A stretch of 64,000 bases of DNA from Shinella sp. UYSO24 (GCA_902167985.1 CABHNZ010000001.1:62001-126000), one strand, 5' to 3'. Shown: positions 9,014 through 18,839, counted from the stretch's first letter. Notes: generated from the letters alone by a model not told the origin. Numbers and translations are program-made.

Positions 9014-9451
9014 TCAGCCCCCGTTGCCACTATTGGTATCCGGGGGCAGCATGCCGGGTTTAATCACCCGTTCTCGCCCTATTTCAGGAGCCGGCGCCAC
9101 CATGCCGCCGTCTCCAACACCCGGCGCCCTCAGCACGCCGCCGCAATCGCCAAGTTTTCTCGAAAGGTCATGACCGCCTTCGCCATTCGTATGCGTTGCG
9201 GAAGACCCGCTGGCCTTGTCGCCGGGCTCCCCACCATGCCCCGGAAGCGGGTGCTCGCAGCGATCAGCAGGCACGCCAGCCTGCCGGTCATCCGCCTGAG
9301 CCAACGGCACGACCGCTAGGAAGGCCAAAGACGTCAGAACCGGAAGCGACCGGCATATCATCCAGCGCCATGCCCCGCGTGAACTCTTCACCTGGTGCCA
9401 TACGGCGCCAGCGGTCCGAGACCTTGCCCTTCTTGCGGTTCCTCCTGCCAT
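9014..9451 (-). CDS. Secreted or membrane-anchored rhizobial protein, function unknown
   Basis: A 145-aa ORF with a hydrophobic segment at about residues 34-48 (CRSLPVLTSLAFLAVVPLAQ) followed by ADD, which looks like a signal peptidase I site. The mature part is polar, with a Gly/Asp core (LGDCGGVLRAPGVGDGGMV) and a Pro-rich end (APEIGRERVIKPGMLPPD). The start at 9451 has AAGGAG seven bases upstream. A start at 9361 would give a simpler signal peptide. The mature region resembles small secreted proteins seen in Rhizobium genomes, but I cannot name a role. Confidence 0.6.
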   Translation of the reverse strand: MAGGTARRARSRTAGAVWHQVKSSRGAWRWMICRSLPVLTSLAFLAVVPLAQADDRQAGVPADRCEHPLPGHGGEPGDKASGSSATHTNGEGGHDLSRKLGDCGGVLRAPGVGDGGMVAPAPEIGRERVIKPGMLPPDTNSGNGG

Positions 9452-9656
9452 CTGCCGCTCCTTCCTGAACTCATTTCTCCGGCTTCCGTCTTCCCGAACA
9501 AAACTCGTGGTGAGCCTGCGCGTTCCATGCGCATCGATTTCCGGCATTTGAGGCGTACTTATCCTTCCATGCCGGAGCCGCTTTTTTGCGGCCGCGATGG
9601 AACTTCTCCCGCGATCACGGGTTATGTTGAGTTGGCATTCAGGGAGGAAATTGAAG

Positions 9657-9899
9657 ATGCCGCAGACCAGTTGGCAAAAGCCGGTAGAAGTCGTGTTCGG
9701 CTCGCTTGGGACGGAGACGGTCAATGGCCCATTCGAAGCACTTGTTCTTCTGACAGACAGATGGCCCGACATGAGGGGGCCGCATTTCGTAAGGGCACGC
9801 AGCGCATGCCGTGCCGCTCTTGATGGACGCTCGACGCCGGAGGAGGCAAGACGGCAGTTCGAGGATGCCGTGAGCGAGGCGCGCCTGCACGTAAACTGA
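9657..9899 (+). CDS. DUF982 domain protein
   Basis: An 80-aa protein of the DUF982 family: WQKPVEVVFGSLGTETVNGP, then a DRWPDMRGP block and the end STPEEARRQFEDAVSEARLHV. The ATG at 9657 is preceded by GGGAGG about 11 bases upstream. It is diverged from the 8732-8986 copy but has the same domain plan. Family function unknown. Confidence 0.75.
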   Translation: MPQTSWQKPVEVVFGSLGTETVNGPFEALVLLTDRWPDMRGPHFVRARSACRAALDGRSTPEEARRQFEDAVSEARLHVN

Positions 9900-10093
9900 C
9901 GCATGATGGAATGAGAGATATGGCGAAGGGAAATTCCGGCACTATGACCGGCCGGCGTCATACCCTACAGCATTGGTGATCGGCGGGTCGGAGCGTCCAG
10001 CGTTTCGGCCCGTTTCTTATGTGTCGCATATGCAGCAAGGGACCCAAAGCCACCCTTGTGTGAGCGCCATCGCCGGATGACGCCGATACGACA

Positions 10094-10735
10094 TCAAACT
10101 CCCAGAATATCGCGCACAAGCCCAACGGCTGATCCAGACAGGGCAATCGGCGCCAGAAGCACGGAGAAGCAGAGGCAAGGCCCACGAGTGCTGGCCACCG
10201 GGCGATGATCGAGCTCTTCATCCGCCACGGAAACATCACCTTCGCTGAAACGGCCGCGATGATCCTGAAACTGGCCCTCGAGTACGAGCGTCAGCTCCAG
10301 TCCGGTATGGCCATGGCTCGGAAGCGCCCGGCCGGGTCGGGCCCATAGAAGGCTCGTCTCTATACCGGCACTCTTCTCAATGACGTGTTCGCGCAGGCCC
10401 GGCAGCTTTCGCCGCCACGGAATACTCGCAAGGTCCCGACCGGTATAGGCGCGCAGCATTCGCGGCAGATCATCGGCGACCGAGGAAGAGATTTCGCTGT
10501 GCCTGGGTGCGTGCGAGCCCAAAATCTCCTCAAGGCAGACGTCGCGTCGATCGATCGGCACAGGTTCGATCATCGCCAGCGCATCGCCGGCCATGTTCTG
10601 AAAAGATCGCGCCAAAGCGGCATGCGAGCGGCGCATCTCAAGATGAGAGCCAACCAGAACATGCGCAGGCTCCGGCAAAGCGCCGGAGACATATTGCGCC
10701 ACCAGAAATTCGAGCCTTTCAAGATTCAGCAACAT
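10094..10735 (-). CDS. ChrR-like cupin anti-sigma factor with degenerate zinc site
   Basis: A 213-aa protein with the two-part ChrR plan: an N-terminal anti-sigma region (about 1-95, with the GALPEP motif at 18-23) and a C-terminal cupin. In Rhodobacter ChrR the cupin metal ligands are H141, H143, E147 and H177; the same residues occur here at the same numbers (HGHTGLE at 141-147, DHRP with H177). The N-terminal zinc ligands of ChrR (H6, H31, C35, C38) are mostly gone: residue 6 is Glu, H31 remains, 35 is Arg and 38 is His. The family normally sits beside an ECF sigma gene, but the 310 bases upstream are empty. It may bind a sigma factor encoded elsewhere or have lost that role. Confidence 0.75.
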   Translation of the reverse strand: MLLNLERLEFLVAQYVSGALPEPAHVLVGSHLEMRRSHAALARSFQNMAGDALAMIEPVPIDRRDVCLEEILGSHAPRHSEISSSVADDLPRMLRAYTGRDLASIPWRRKLPGLREHVIEKSAGIETSLLWARPGRALPSHGHTGLELTLVLEGQFQDHRGRFSEGDVSVADEELDHRPVASTRGPCLCFSVLLAPIALSGSAVGLVRDILGV

Positions 10736-11105
10736 CGTTCCAAGCCGACCTAGAAAACGGACTAAGGGATAACAAAATATACTAATGAAATATGCTTCTG
10801 GCTCTCCAGATCGGACCGGGATGAAATTATCCGTGGCATTTCCGGCAGGATCGGGCAGATATTACAACAGTGATACGAGGGCAAACATTCACGCGAAATT
10901 TACACGACGACTATACTTCAGGTCGAAACACTTGTCGACCGCGCCGGGCGCGACTTCCGGTCGCTGACCCTGTTGCGCGCGACAGGTCGCCCATGGAAAT
11001 TTTGCCTCATTTTCCACCCGCTCGGGAATTGGCATTTCTTGCCAAGCGGTGCTAGTCCTCTCAAAAGTCAGTTACTACATATCTGCCGAACGAAAAGGCT
11101 CTCTC
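10736..11105. other. Intergenic region between chrR-like gene and cysK
   Basis: About 370 bases with no supported gene. It is more A/T-rich than its surroundings near 10760-10930 and should hold the divergent promoters of the ChrR-like gene and cysK. I see no tRNA, riboswitch or clear operator. Confidence 0.5.
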
Positions 11106-12143
11106 ATGACGTCCTACCCCACGGTCCTTCAGGTGATTGGCAATACGCCCCTCATTCGCCTCAAGGGCGCCTCCGAAGCGACGGGCTGCGAAATTCTAGG
11201 CAAGGCCGAGTTTCTGAACCCTGGCCAGTCGGTCAAGGATCGTGCCGCGCTGTTCATCATCCGCGATGCCGAACGCAAGGGACTTCTGCGGCCCGGTGGT
11301 GTGATCGTCGAGGGTACGGCAGGCAATACCGGTATCGGCCTGACGCTGGTTGCCAAGGCGCTCGGCTACCGCACCGTGATCGTTATCCCCGAAACCCAGA
11401 GCCAGGAGAAGAAGGACGCGCTGAAACTGCTCGGCGCCGAACTGGTCGAGGTTCCGGCGGTTCCCTACAAGAACCCCAATAATTACGTGAAGGTCTCCGG
11501 CAGGCTTGCCGAACAGCTGGCCAAGACCGAGCCTGCGGGCGCCATCTGGGCCAACCAGTTCGACAATGTGGCCAACCGTCAGTCGCATATCGAGACGACG
11601 GCACCGGAAATCTGGGAGGAAACCGGTGGCAAGGTGGATGGCTTCATCTGCTCGGTCGGATCCGGCGGAACGCTGGTCGGCACCGCGATGGGCCTCAAGT
11701 CGAAGAACCCGAATATCAAGATCGGCATTGCCGATCCGGAGGGGGCCGCACTCTACGAATATTATGCCCATGGCGAATTGAAGAGCGAAGGCAATTCGAT
11801 CACCGAAGGGATCGGACAGGGACGCATCACGGCCAATCTCGAAGGCTTCACCCCCGACTTCGCCTATCGCGTGACCGATGCCGAAGCGCTGCCTTACGTC
11901 TTCGATCTCGTCGAGAACGAAGGGCTTTGCCTCGGCGGCTCGAGCGGCATCAATATTGCGGGCGCGGTGCGGCTCGCCAAGGATCTCGGTCCCGGCCACA
12001 CGATCGTGACGATCCTCTGCGACTACGGCAACCGCTACCAGTCGAAGCTGTTCAACCCGGATTTCCTCAAATCCAAGGGCCTGCCGATCCCCGCCTGGCT
12101 GACGGCCAAGCGGGATATTACGGTGCCCTTCGAAACGCCCTGA
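11106..12143 (+). CDS. cysK: Cysteine synthase A
   Basis: PLP enzyme making cysteine from O-acetylserine and sulfide. The 345-aa protein has the PLP lysine at about residue 44 (FLNPGQSVKDRAA), the substrate loop EGTAGNTGIGL, and the phosphate-binding glycine loop VGSGGTLVG. I use the ATG giving MTSYPTVLQVIGNTPLIRL, 19 codons inside the longest ORF, because family members begin there. The C-terminal extension (YGNRYQSKLFNPDFLKSKGL) is longer than in enteric CysK and typical of this alphaproteobacterial type. The frame is intact. It is followed at 40 bases by alaX and then sseA, making a plausible sulfur/cysteine gene group. Confidence 0.92.
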   Translation: MTSYPTVLQVIGNTPLIRLKGASEATGCEILGKAEFLNPGQSVKDRAALFIIRDAERKGLLRPGGVIVEGTAGNTGIGLTLVAKALGYRTVIVIPETQSQEKKDALKLLGAELVEVPAVPYKNPNNYVKVSGRLAEQLAKTEPAGAIWANQFDNVANRQSHIETTAPEIWEETGGKVDGFICSVGSGGTLVGTAMGLKSKNPNIKIGIADPEGAALYEYYAHGELKSEGNSITEGIGQGRITANLEGFTPDFAYRVTDAEALPYVFDLVENEGLCLGGSSGINIAGAVRLAKDLGPGHTIVTILCDYGNRYQSKLFNPDFLKSKGLPIPAWLTAKRDITVPFETP

Positions 12144-12182
12144 CCCCTCGCCTGCCATCACATTCATGCCCGGATACCGCTG

Positions 12183-12962
12183 ATGACCGTTGAAGCTCTC
12201 TATCGTGACGATTTCTATCTTTCGACGGCCGAGGCGGTAGTGACCGCCATCCATGAGGATGGCGGGATCGAGCTCGACCGGACGTGCTTCTATGCCACGT
12301 CCGGCGGGCAGCCCGGCGACACCGGTTTTCTGGAACGGGCCGACGGCACGAAGATCGCGCTTGGTCAGACAAAGCATGGCGCGACGAAGGATATCGTCAT
12401 CCATGTCCCGCTCGACGAGAGCCAGCCGCAGCCGCTGGTCGGGGAAACGCTAACTCTGCATATCGACTGGCCGCGCCGCTACAAGCTGATGCGGATGCAC
12501 ACGGCCTGCCATCTTCTTTCCGTCGTCTGCCCCTACCCGATTACCGGTGCAGCCGTGGGCGAAGAGGAATCGCGCGTCGATTTCGACATGACCGAGACGA
12601 TCGACAAGGACGAGATCACCGCAAAGCTGATGGCACTCGTTGCGGAGAACCACCCGGTCTTCCTGAAATGGATCACCGACGAGGAACTCGCCGCCAATCC
12701 GGGTATCGTCAAATCGAAGAATGTTCGCCCGCCCGTCGGGCTCGGGCGCGTCAGCCTTGTCTGTATCGGCGAAGACTCGGCCGTTGACAGCCAGCCATGC
12801 GGGGGCACACATGTGTCCGAAACGCAGGAAGTCGGCGCAATCCACATCGCCAAGATCGAGAAGAAGGGCAAGGAAAACCGGCGCTTCCGCATTCGTTTCG
12901 GCACGCCGCGCCTGAAGCCTGACATCGACGGCGTCCGATCTCGGGGCGCCGGACCTATATGA
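12183..12962 (+). CDS. alaX: Alanyl-tRNA editing protein AlaX
   Basis: Freestanding editing domain that hydrolyses Ser-tRNA(Ala) and Gly-tRNA(Ala). The protein has the AlaRS editing-domain zinc motifs: HTACHLLS around residue 105 and the later CGGTHVS motif. An N-terminal beta-barrel region (YATSGGQPGDTGFL) is also conserved. The family normally ends near KKGKENRRFRIRF; the 18-odd residues after FGTP look random. Restoring one G near 12908 would give a natural stop soon after, so the last part of this ORF is probably an artefact. It lies in a run with cysK and sseA. Confidence 0.87.
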   Translation: MTVEALYRDDFYLSTAEAVVTAIHEDGGIELDRTCFYATSGGQPGDTGFLERADGTKIALGQTKHGATKDIVIHVPLDESQPQPLVGETLTLHIDWPRRYKLMRMHTACHLLSVVCPYPITGAAVGEEESRVDFDMTETIDKDEITAKLMALVAENHPVFLKWITDEELAANPGIVKSKNVRPPVGLGRVSLVCIGEDSAVDSQPCGGTHVSETQEVGAIHIAKIEKKGKENRRFRIRFGTPRLKPDIDGVRSRGAGPI

Positions 12963-13002
12963 CAAAATCATCGAATACGGGCCAAGCCCGAGGAGACCTG
13001 AC

Positions 13003-13869
13003 ATGAGCGATACCAGCCGTTTCGTCGTTTCGTCCGAATGGCTTCAGAAGGAACTCGGCAGTCCCGACCTGAAGGTCGTGGATGCCGCCTTCTACCTGCC
13101 GGCACATAATCGCGATGCCAATGCCGAATATGCGGCAGGCCATATTCCCGGCGCCGTGCGTTTCGATCATGACGAGGTTGCCGATCATTCGACCGGCCTG
13201 CCGCATATGGTGCCGACGCCGGAGGTCTTTGCCGAAGCCGTTGGCAAGCTGGGGATCAGCGAGAACGACCGGATCGTCATTTATGACGGCCCCGGCATTT
13301 TCTCGGCGCCGCGCGGCTGGTGGCTGTTCAGGATCATGGGCGCCAAGAACGTCTTCGTTCTGGATGGCGGCATCGACGGCTGGAAGGCCGAAGGGCGGCC
13401 GATCGAAAGCACCCTGCCGACGCCGGCACCTGCCAAGTTCAAGACCGATTTCCGCATCGACAAGGTGATCGACTTCCACAGCATGTTGTCGATCGTCGTC
13501 GAAGGCTCCCGACAGGTTGCCGATGCGCGCCCGGCCGGTCGCTTCACCGGCGCCGAGCCCGAGCCGCGTGCCGGCATGCGCTCCGGCCATATGCCGGGTG
13601 CCTACAGCCTGCCCTCCGGCACCTTCTCCGTCGGCGGCAAGCTTCGCCCGCTCAGCGAACTCAAGAAGGCGATCGAGGATGCCGGCATCGACCTCGGCAA
13701 GCCGGTCGTGACCAGCTGCGGATCGGGCATCACCGCCGCGATCATCACGCTGGCGCTGGAATCGCTCGGCCATGAGGACAATGCGCTTTATGACGGTGCA
13801 TGGACCGAATGGGGCGCAAAGCCGGATACGCCCATCGTCACCGGCCCCGCCTCGCCCAAGGCCGCCTGA
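13003..13869 (+). CDS. sseA: 3-mercaptopyruvate sulfurtransferase
   Basis: Rhodanese-family enzyme moving sulfur from 3-mercaptopyruvate to a thiol acceptor. The 288-aa protein has two rhodanese domains; the C-terminal one carries the catalytic loop SCGSGITA with Cys239. The N-terminal domain has the usual AEYAAGHIPGAVRFDHD motif without a catalytic cysteine. CGSG(I/V)TA loops favour mercaptopyruvate over thiosulfate (family knowledge). GAGGAG precedes the ATG. The GNAT gene begins six bases after the stop. Confidence 0.93.
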   Translation: MSDTSRFVVSSEWLQKELGSPDLKVVDAAFYLPAHNRDANAEYAAGHIPGAVRFDHDEVADHSTGLPHMVPTPEVFAEAVGKLGISENDRIVIYDGPGIFSAPRGWWLFRIMGAKNVFVLDGGIDGWKAEGRPIESTLPTPAPAKFKTDFRIDKVIDFHSMLSIVVEGSRQVADARPAGRFTGAEPEPRAGMRSGHMPGAYSLPSGTFSVGGKLRPLSELKKAIEDAGIDLGKPVVTSCGSGITAAIITLALESLGHEDNALYDGAWTEWGAKPDTPIVTGPASPKAA

Positions 13870-13875
13870 TCCGCG

Positions 13876-14439
13876 ATGGCGAAGACGGCCAAGAACGCTC
13901 CGCTCACCGCCAAGGTGATGCAGCTGGAAATGACGGCACCGCCGCGCGCAAGCCTTGCGGTGCCCGTCAATATCCAGACGCTGATCGTGCGCGCGCCCGA
14001 CATTCCGCTTGCCTATTACCGGCATCTCTACCGGCAGGTGGGCAAGCGCTGGCACTGGTACGAGCGGCTGCGGATGAGCGACGAGGAGCTGGCAAAGACC
14101 ATTCACGATGCACGCTGCACGGTGACGGTGCTTTACGTCAACGGCGCTCCGGCCGGTTTCTACGAGCTGCGGAAGGAAAGCGAGGATGTGACCGAGCTTT
14201 CCTATTTCGGCCTGTTCGAGCGGGCCATCGGGCTTGGCATCGGCAAGTGGTTCCTTTTGCAGGCGCTCTATGCGGCCTGGCAGGACAGTCCGCAAAAGGT
14301 GACGGTGACGACCAACTCGCTCGATCACCCCCGCGCCGTGCAGCTCTACCAGATGATGGGCTTTTCGCCGGTCTCGACCTATGAGGCGACGATCACGCCG
14401 ATGACCGAGGCCGAGTTGTTCAAGGCGCTCGACGGCTGA
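13876..14439 (+). CDS. GNAT-family N-acetyltransferase
   Basis: A 187-aa acetyl-CoA-dependent acetyltransferase. The N-terminal 30 residues are a basic leader. The core has WHWYERLRMSDEEL, VTVLYVNGAPAGFYEL, the acyl-CoA region (FERAIGLGIGKWFLLQALY) and a C-terminal NSLDHPRAVQLYQMMGFSP, the typical GNAT ending. The substrate cannot be told. It starts six bases after sseA and is probably cotranscribed with it. Confidence 0.85.
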   Translation: MAKTAKNAPLTAKVMQLEMTAPPRASLAVPVNIQTLIVRAPDIPLAYYRHLYRQVGKRWHWYERLRMSDEELAKTIHDARCTVTVLYVNGAPAGFYELRKESEDVTELSYFGLFERAIGLGIGKWFLLQALYAAWQDSPQKVTVTTNSLDHPRAVQLYQMMGFSPVSTYEATITPMTEAELFKALDG

Positions 14440-14529
14440 TATTTTTCACCGATAATGATGTGTGGCAAGGATCGGGTGGCGCGGCCACCCGGCGCAAGGC
14501 AGGGTCGCTCCTCAGCAAAGGAGCCTGCC

Positions 14530-15042
14530 ATGACCATCCATTCGACCATCACCCTTAACGCCACCGTTTTCGCGGCCATGCCGACTGCCGATGCGCAGCA
14601 TCTGTGGGATGGCGGCGCCGATGCCTACGGTCTCCAGCCGGAGACATCCTTATCCGATGGCCCCGGCCATCCCTGCCGCCATTGCCTCAGGAATATCGAC
14701 GCAGGCGAGGAATTCCTGATCCTTGCCTATCGGCCTTTCCCGGCCCTGCAGCCCTATGCGGAAACCGGGCCGATCTTCCTCCACAAGGAGCCTTGCCGCC
14801 GTTACGCCGCCGAGGAAGTCGCTTCGCCGACTGCGGTACCCGACATTCTCGTGAGCCCCGATTATATCGTTCGCGGCTATAGCCATGCCGACCGCATCGT
14901 CTATGGCAGCGGCGCAGTGATCCCGACAGAGCGGATCGTGGCAAGGGCACAGGAACTGCTGGCGCGCGAGGATATCGCCTATGTGCATGTGCGCTCAGCC
15001 CGCAACAACTGCTATCAGTGCCGGATCGACAGAAAAGACTGA
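14530..15042 (+). CDS. DUF1203 family protein
   Basis: A 170-aa soluble protein of the DUF1203 family. Conserved pieces include the Cys pair in GHPCRHCLRNIDAGEEFLIL, the YRPFPALQPYAETGPIFLHK block, and a Cys near the end (NNCYQCRID). The start at 14530 has AAGGAG about seven bases upstream; the longer ORF is not needed. The CRHC and YQC cysteines suggest a metal or redox site, which is inference. Role unknown. Confidence 0.8.
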   Translation: MTIHSTITLNATVFAAMPTADAQHLWDGGADAYGLQPETSLSDGPGHPCRHCLRNIDAGEEFLILAYRPFPALQPYAETGPIFLHKEPCRRYAAEEVASPTAVPDILVSPDYIVRGYSHADRIVYGSGAVIPTERIVARAQELLAREDIAYVHVRSARNNCYQCRIDRKD

Positions 15043-15073
15043 AGAAGGCCGGGACTGAAGATCAGCCTTTCTA

Positions 15074-15903
15074 TCAGGACAGGCCGATGAGGATTGCCCC
15101 TGAAGCGACGACGATGCAGGCGGCAATTCTCTTTGCCGTCAGCGTCTCGCCAAGGAAGAGCCAGCCGATGAGGACGGCGAAGACGACGCTCGTCTCGCGC
15201 AGGGCCGAGACCGGCCCGGCCGGCGCCATGGAATAGGCGATCAGCACCACGCCGTAGGACATCAGCGATACCATGCCGCCGCCGGCCGCCTTCCAGGTTT
15301 CCGGCGCCTTCGGATCGATGCGCAACGTCCGCGCATGAGCATGAAGCGGCGGCGAGCAGGAAGCCCGGCAGGACGAAGGCCCAGCTGATATAGGCGGCGC
15401 GATCGCCCGATAGCCGGATACCGATCGCATCCACCGTCGAATAGCCGGCAATCGCTACACCGGTTGCTACCGCATAAAGGATCGAGGAGCCGGCGGCGCG
15501 CGTCTTGCCTAGCGACAGAAGCATGATGCCGATGACGATCGCCATGACGCCGAGCATGGTGAACGGGTGCAGCACTTCCCCGGCAAAGGCAAGGCCCGCG
15601 GCCGTCACCAGAAGCGGGGCGCTGCCGCGGATGATCGGATAGACCTGGCTCAGCTCGCCATGCCTGTAGGCTGCGACGAGGAGCAGGCCGTAGACAAGCT
15701 GGAAGACGGCAGAGCCCGCGATATAGGGCCAGGACCGGTTGCCGGCAGCGGCAGGATGAGCGCGACGGGCAATGCGACCACCGTCATCGAAATGCTCATC
15801 ACCGTCATCGTCCAGAAACGATCGGCACCGGAGCGCAGGAAGGCATTCCAGCTGGCATGGAGAATGGCGGCAAAAGGGCAAGCAGGACGATGGAAGTGCT
15901 CAA
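15074..15903 (-). CDS. EamA-type drug/metabolite transporter (DMT family), broken by several deletions
   Basis: Inner-membrane transporter with two EamA repeats and about ten helices. Readable pieces in order are HASWNAFLRSGADRFW, VFQLVYGLLLVAAYRHGELS, the YPIIRGSAPL motif typical of the family, MLGVMAIVIGIMLLSLG, and the C-terminal repeat VSALRETSVVFAVLIGWLFL ending in ASGAILIGLS. The frame breaks near 15871 (restoring G in TTGGCCGCC gives LLALLAAILHASW), near 15743 (LPLPGNRSWPY) and near 15345. A TTG at 15901-15903 is the best start (MSTSIVLLALL), though its ribosome binding site is weak. The substrate is unknown. Confidence 0.8.
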
Positions 15904-16274
15904 GGGGATGGGTCCGGGCGGTATGTGTCTGGATGGGTCATGCTGGCAGGACAGATCGAGGAATACGACAGCAGCGGCATGCGCCACCTGCCCGCGGCCA
16001 CAGGGTCATAGGGTCACAGGGCCAAGGGTATCTCCTCCTCGGCACATCACTGCTTGAAGCTGTGACGCCTGTCAAAGCTTTGTCATCGACGCTTCACAAA
16101 AGTCGTATCGAGCGACAGCGATTAACCTGAATACGCCTCCACCGGCAAGTTGCCCGACAAGGACGGAACTGCCCCTAAACATGACACGGAAACCCATAAT
16201 TTACCGAGAGTTCTAATTCGGCCTCAATATCTCTCCGGTATATTTGGCCAATCTAAAGCAACCGGGATCAGGTG

Positions 16275-16625
16275 ATGTCCGTCAATACTCTCCCTCTGAA
16301 GACCACGCTCAAGGGTCGTCGCGCCACGCGCGAGCGCACCCGAATCTATGGCACGGTGAAATTCCTCGGCCAGTCGGTACAGGGGCGCGTCGTCGATCTT
16401 TCGGCCAGCGGTCTGGCGCTCGATCTCTCTGCACCCTTTGCGGCCGGCAGCGGCAGCAAGGTTGCGATCGAGAGTGAGGAACTCGGCGCGCTCGAAGGCA
16501 TCGTTAAGTGGAACCGCAGCGGCCGGCTCGGCATCGAGTTCCACGCCAATTCCAATGCCTCGGCGCAGGTTTCCTCCTATTTCCGCTTTTTCCACAAGGC
16601 GGTTAAGCCGGTCCTCAGCCGTTAG
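16275..16625 (+). CDS. PilZ domain protein
   Basis: A 116-aa single-domain protein predicted to bind cyclic di-GMP. The two PilZ motifs are visible: RATRERTR (residues about 16-23) and DLSASGLALDL (about 41-51). The end (SYFRFFHKAVKPVLSR) is amphipathic. A GTG one codon earlier is an alternative start. It stands alone between the transporter and cpdB. A diguanylate cyclase lies at 23.5-24.8 kb, so the ligand is probably made by this cell. Confidence 0.85.
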   Translation: MSVNTLPLKTTLKGRRATRERTRIYGTVKFLGQSVQGRVVDLSASGLALDLSAPFAAGSGSKVAIESEELGALEGIVKWNRSGRLGIEFHANSNASAQVSSYFRFFHKAVKPVLSR

Positions 16626-16745
16626 GCATTCCGTCTGTCAGTTTTTTACCGGCTGGAAAACTTCGGCGGAAGACTGTCATTTTCCTGATGCACGTTCGTG
16701 TGATTGCGCATAGCTCGCCCGAACAAACCAGAGGGAGAATATTTC

Positions 16746-18730
16746 ATGACGTCATCGATCCTACAGCCCATTTCGCGCCGTTCGCTGCTTGCCGGCGCTG
16801 CCGCTTCTTCCGCGCTCGTGCTGCTGCATCCGTTTGCGGTGCGCGCGGCCGGCAATCAGGCGCATCTGCGCATCATGGAAACGACCGACATTCATGTGAA
16901 TGTCTTCCCCTACGACTATTATGCCGACAAGCCGAACGACACGCTCGGCCTTGCCCGCACCGCGTCGATCATCGACAGCATTCGCGCCGAAGCCGGCAAT
17001 TCGATGCTGATCGACAATGGCGACGTTCTGCAGGGCAACCCGATGGGCGACTACATCGCCTATGAGCGCGGCATGAAGGAGGGTGACAAGCACCCGGTCA
17101 TCAAGGCCATGAACACGCTCGGCTATGAAGTCGGCACGCTCGGCAACCACGAATTCAACTATGGCCTGGACTTCATGTTCAAGGTCCTGAACGGTTCCAA
17201 CTATCCGTGGGTCTGCGCCAACCTGACCAAGGGCGAGCTTGCCTCGGACCCGAAGAAGGACCAGCTGTTCTTCAAGCCCTATGTGATCATCGACAAGAAG
17301 ATCAAGGATGGCTCGGGCGCGAGAGCACGTTGAAGATCGGCTTCATCGGCTTCGTACCGCCGCAGATCATGATCTGGGATTCGAAGAACCTCGAAGGCAA
17401 GGCGCAGACGCGCGACATCGTGCAGGCGGCCAAGGCCTGGGTTCCGGTGATGAAGGAGGAAGGCGCCGACATCGTCATCGCTCTCTCGCATTCCGGCATC
17501 GACGGATCGACCCAGACGGAGCGGATGGAAAATGCATCGCTCTATCTCGCCGGCGTCGAGGGGATCGATGCGATCTTCACCGGCCACCAGCATCTGGTCT
17601 TCCCCGGCCCGAAGGATTTCGTCGGCATCAAGGGCGCCGATAACGTCAAGGGCACGCTGATGGGCAAGCCCGCCGTCATGGCCGGGTTCTGGGGCTCGCA
17701 TATGGGCCTGATCGACCTTCTGCTCGAAAAGGACGGCAAGAGCTGGAAGATCGTCGACTTCACCTCGGAAGCGCGGCCGATCTACCACCGCGACGATGCC
17801 AAGAAGATCGTTGCCGACGTGAAGGACAAGCCGGAAGTCATCGCTGCCGCCAAGGAAGAGCATGAGGCGACGCTCGCCTATGTGCGCCGCCCTGTCGGCA
17901 AGACCTCCGCACCGCTCTATTCCTACTTCGCGCTGGTTGCCGACGATCCGTCGGTGCAGATCGTTTCCAACGCGCAGACCTGGTATATCAAGGACATGCT
18001 GAAGGAAGGCCAGTATAAGGATCTGCCGATCCTCTCGGCTGCCGCCCCCTTCAAGGCCGGCGGCCGCGGCGGCGCGGATTATTACACAGACGTCCCGGCC
18101 GGTTCGATCGCGATCAAGAATGTCGCCGACCTCTATCTCTATCCGAACACGGTGCAGGCCGTTCTCATCAATGGCGCTCAGGTGAAAAACTGGCTGGAAA
18201 TGTCGGCCGGCATGTTCAATCAGGTCAAGGAAGGCGCCAAGGATGCGGCCCTCCTGAACAATGATTTCCCGTCCTATAATTACGACGTGATCGATGGCGT
18301 GACCTACCAGATCGACCTGTCGCAGCCGCCGCGCTTCGACAAGAACGGCAAGCCGGTCAATCCGGACTCGAACCGTATCGTCGACCTGAAATTCGAAGGC
18401 AAGCCGATCGATCCGGCGCAGAAATTCGTCGTCGTGACCAACAATTATCGCGCCGGCGGCGGCGGCAGCTTCCCGGATATCGCGGCCGACAAGGTGATCT
18501 TCGTCGGCCCCGATACCAACCGCGACGTGATCGTCCGCTATATCGTCAGCCAGGGCACGATCAACCCGTCCGCCGATGGCAACTGGTCGTTCAAGGCACA
18601 GCCGGGCACGACGGCCGTCTTCGAAACCGGTCCGAAGGGCCGTCAGTTCGCAAGCCAGATCAAGGGTGCGAAGATCGAGGATGCCGGCGACGGCGAGAAC
18701 GGCTTTGCAAAGTACCGTCTGGTGCTTTGA
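16746..18730 (+). CDS. cpdB: Periplasmic 2',3'-cyclic-nucleotide phosphodiesterase / 3'-nucleotidase, one deletion
   Basis: Bifunctional enzyme that dephosphorylates cyclic and 3'-nucleotides in the periplasm. The N-terminus (SRRSLLAGAAASSALVLLHP) is a twin-arginine signal ending near AVRAA. The calcineurin-like metallophosphatase domain has METTDIHVN, IDNGDVLQGNP, LGNHEFNYG and FTGHQH; a 5'-nucleotidase C-terminal domain follows (NNYRAGGGGSFPDI). The frame breaks near 17317: restoring C in GGGCCGC gives KDGSGRESTLKIGFIG. GAGGGAG precedes the ATG by about nine bases. About 660 aa when joined, the usual family length. Confidence 0.92.
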
Positions 18731-18742
18731 TCCTTGAAATGA

Positions 18743-18807
18743 CACGGCCACAACGGCCGTGCCTTTAAACTAAGGTGTCGTCCTCGGGCAAGACCCGAGG
18801 ACGACAC
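18743..18807. terminator. Two hairpins after cpdB
   Basis: A stem CACGGCC/CGGCCGTG at 18743-18761 is followed by a short T stretch and is the likely cpdB terminator. A second, perfect 14-bp repeat (18775-18788 with 18794-18807, 5-nt loop) follows without a T run, just before the phzF-like gene. Confidence 0.65.
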
Positions 18808-18839
18808 GACTGCCTGAACCTCGATGCGAGCCCAAACCC

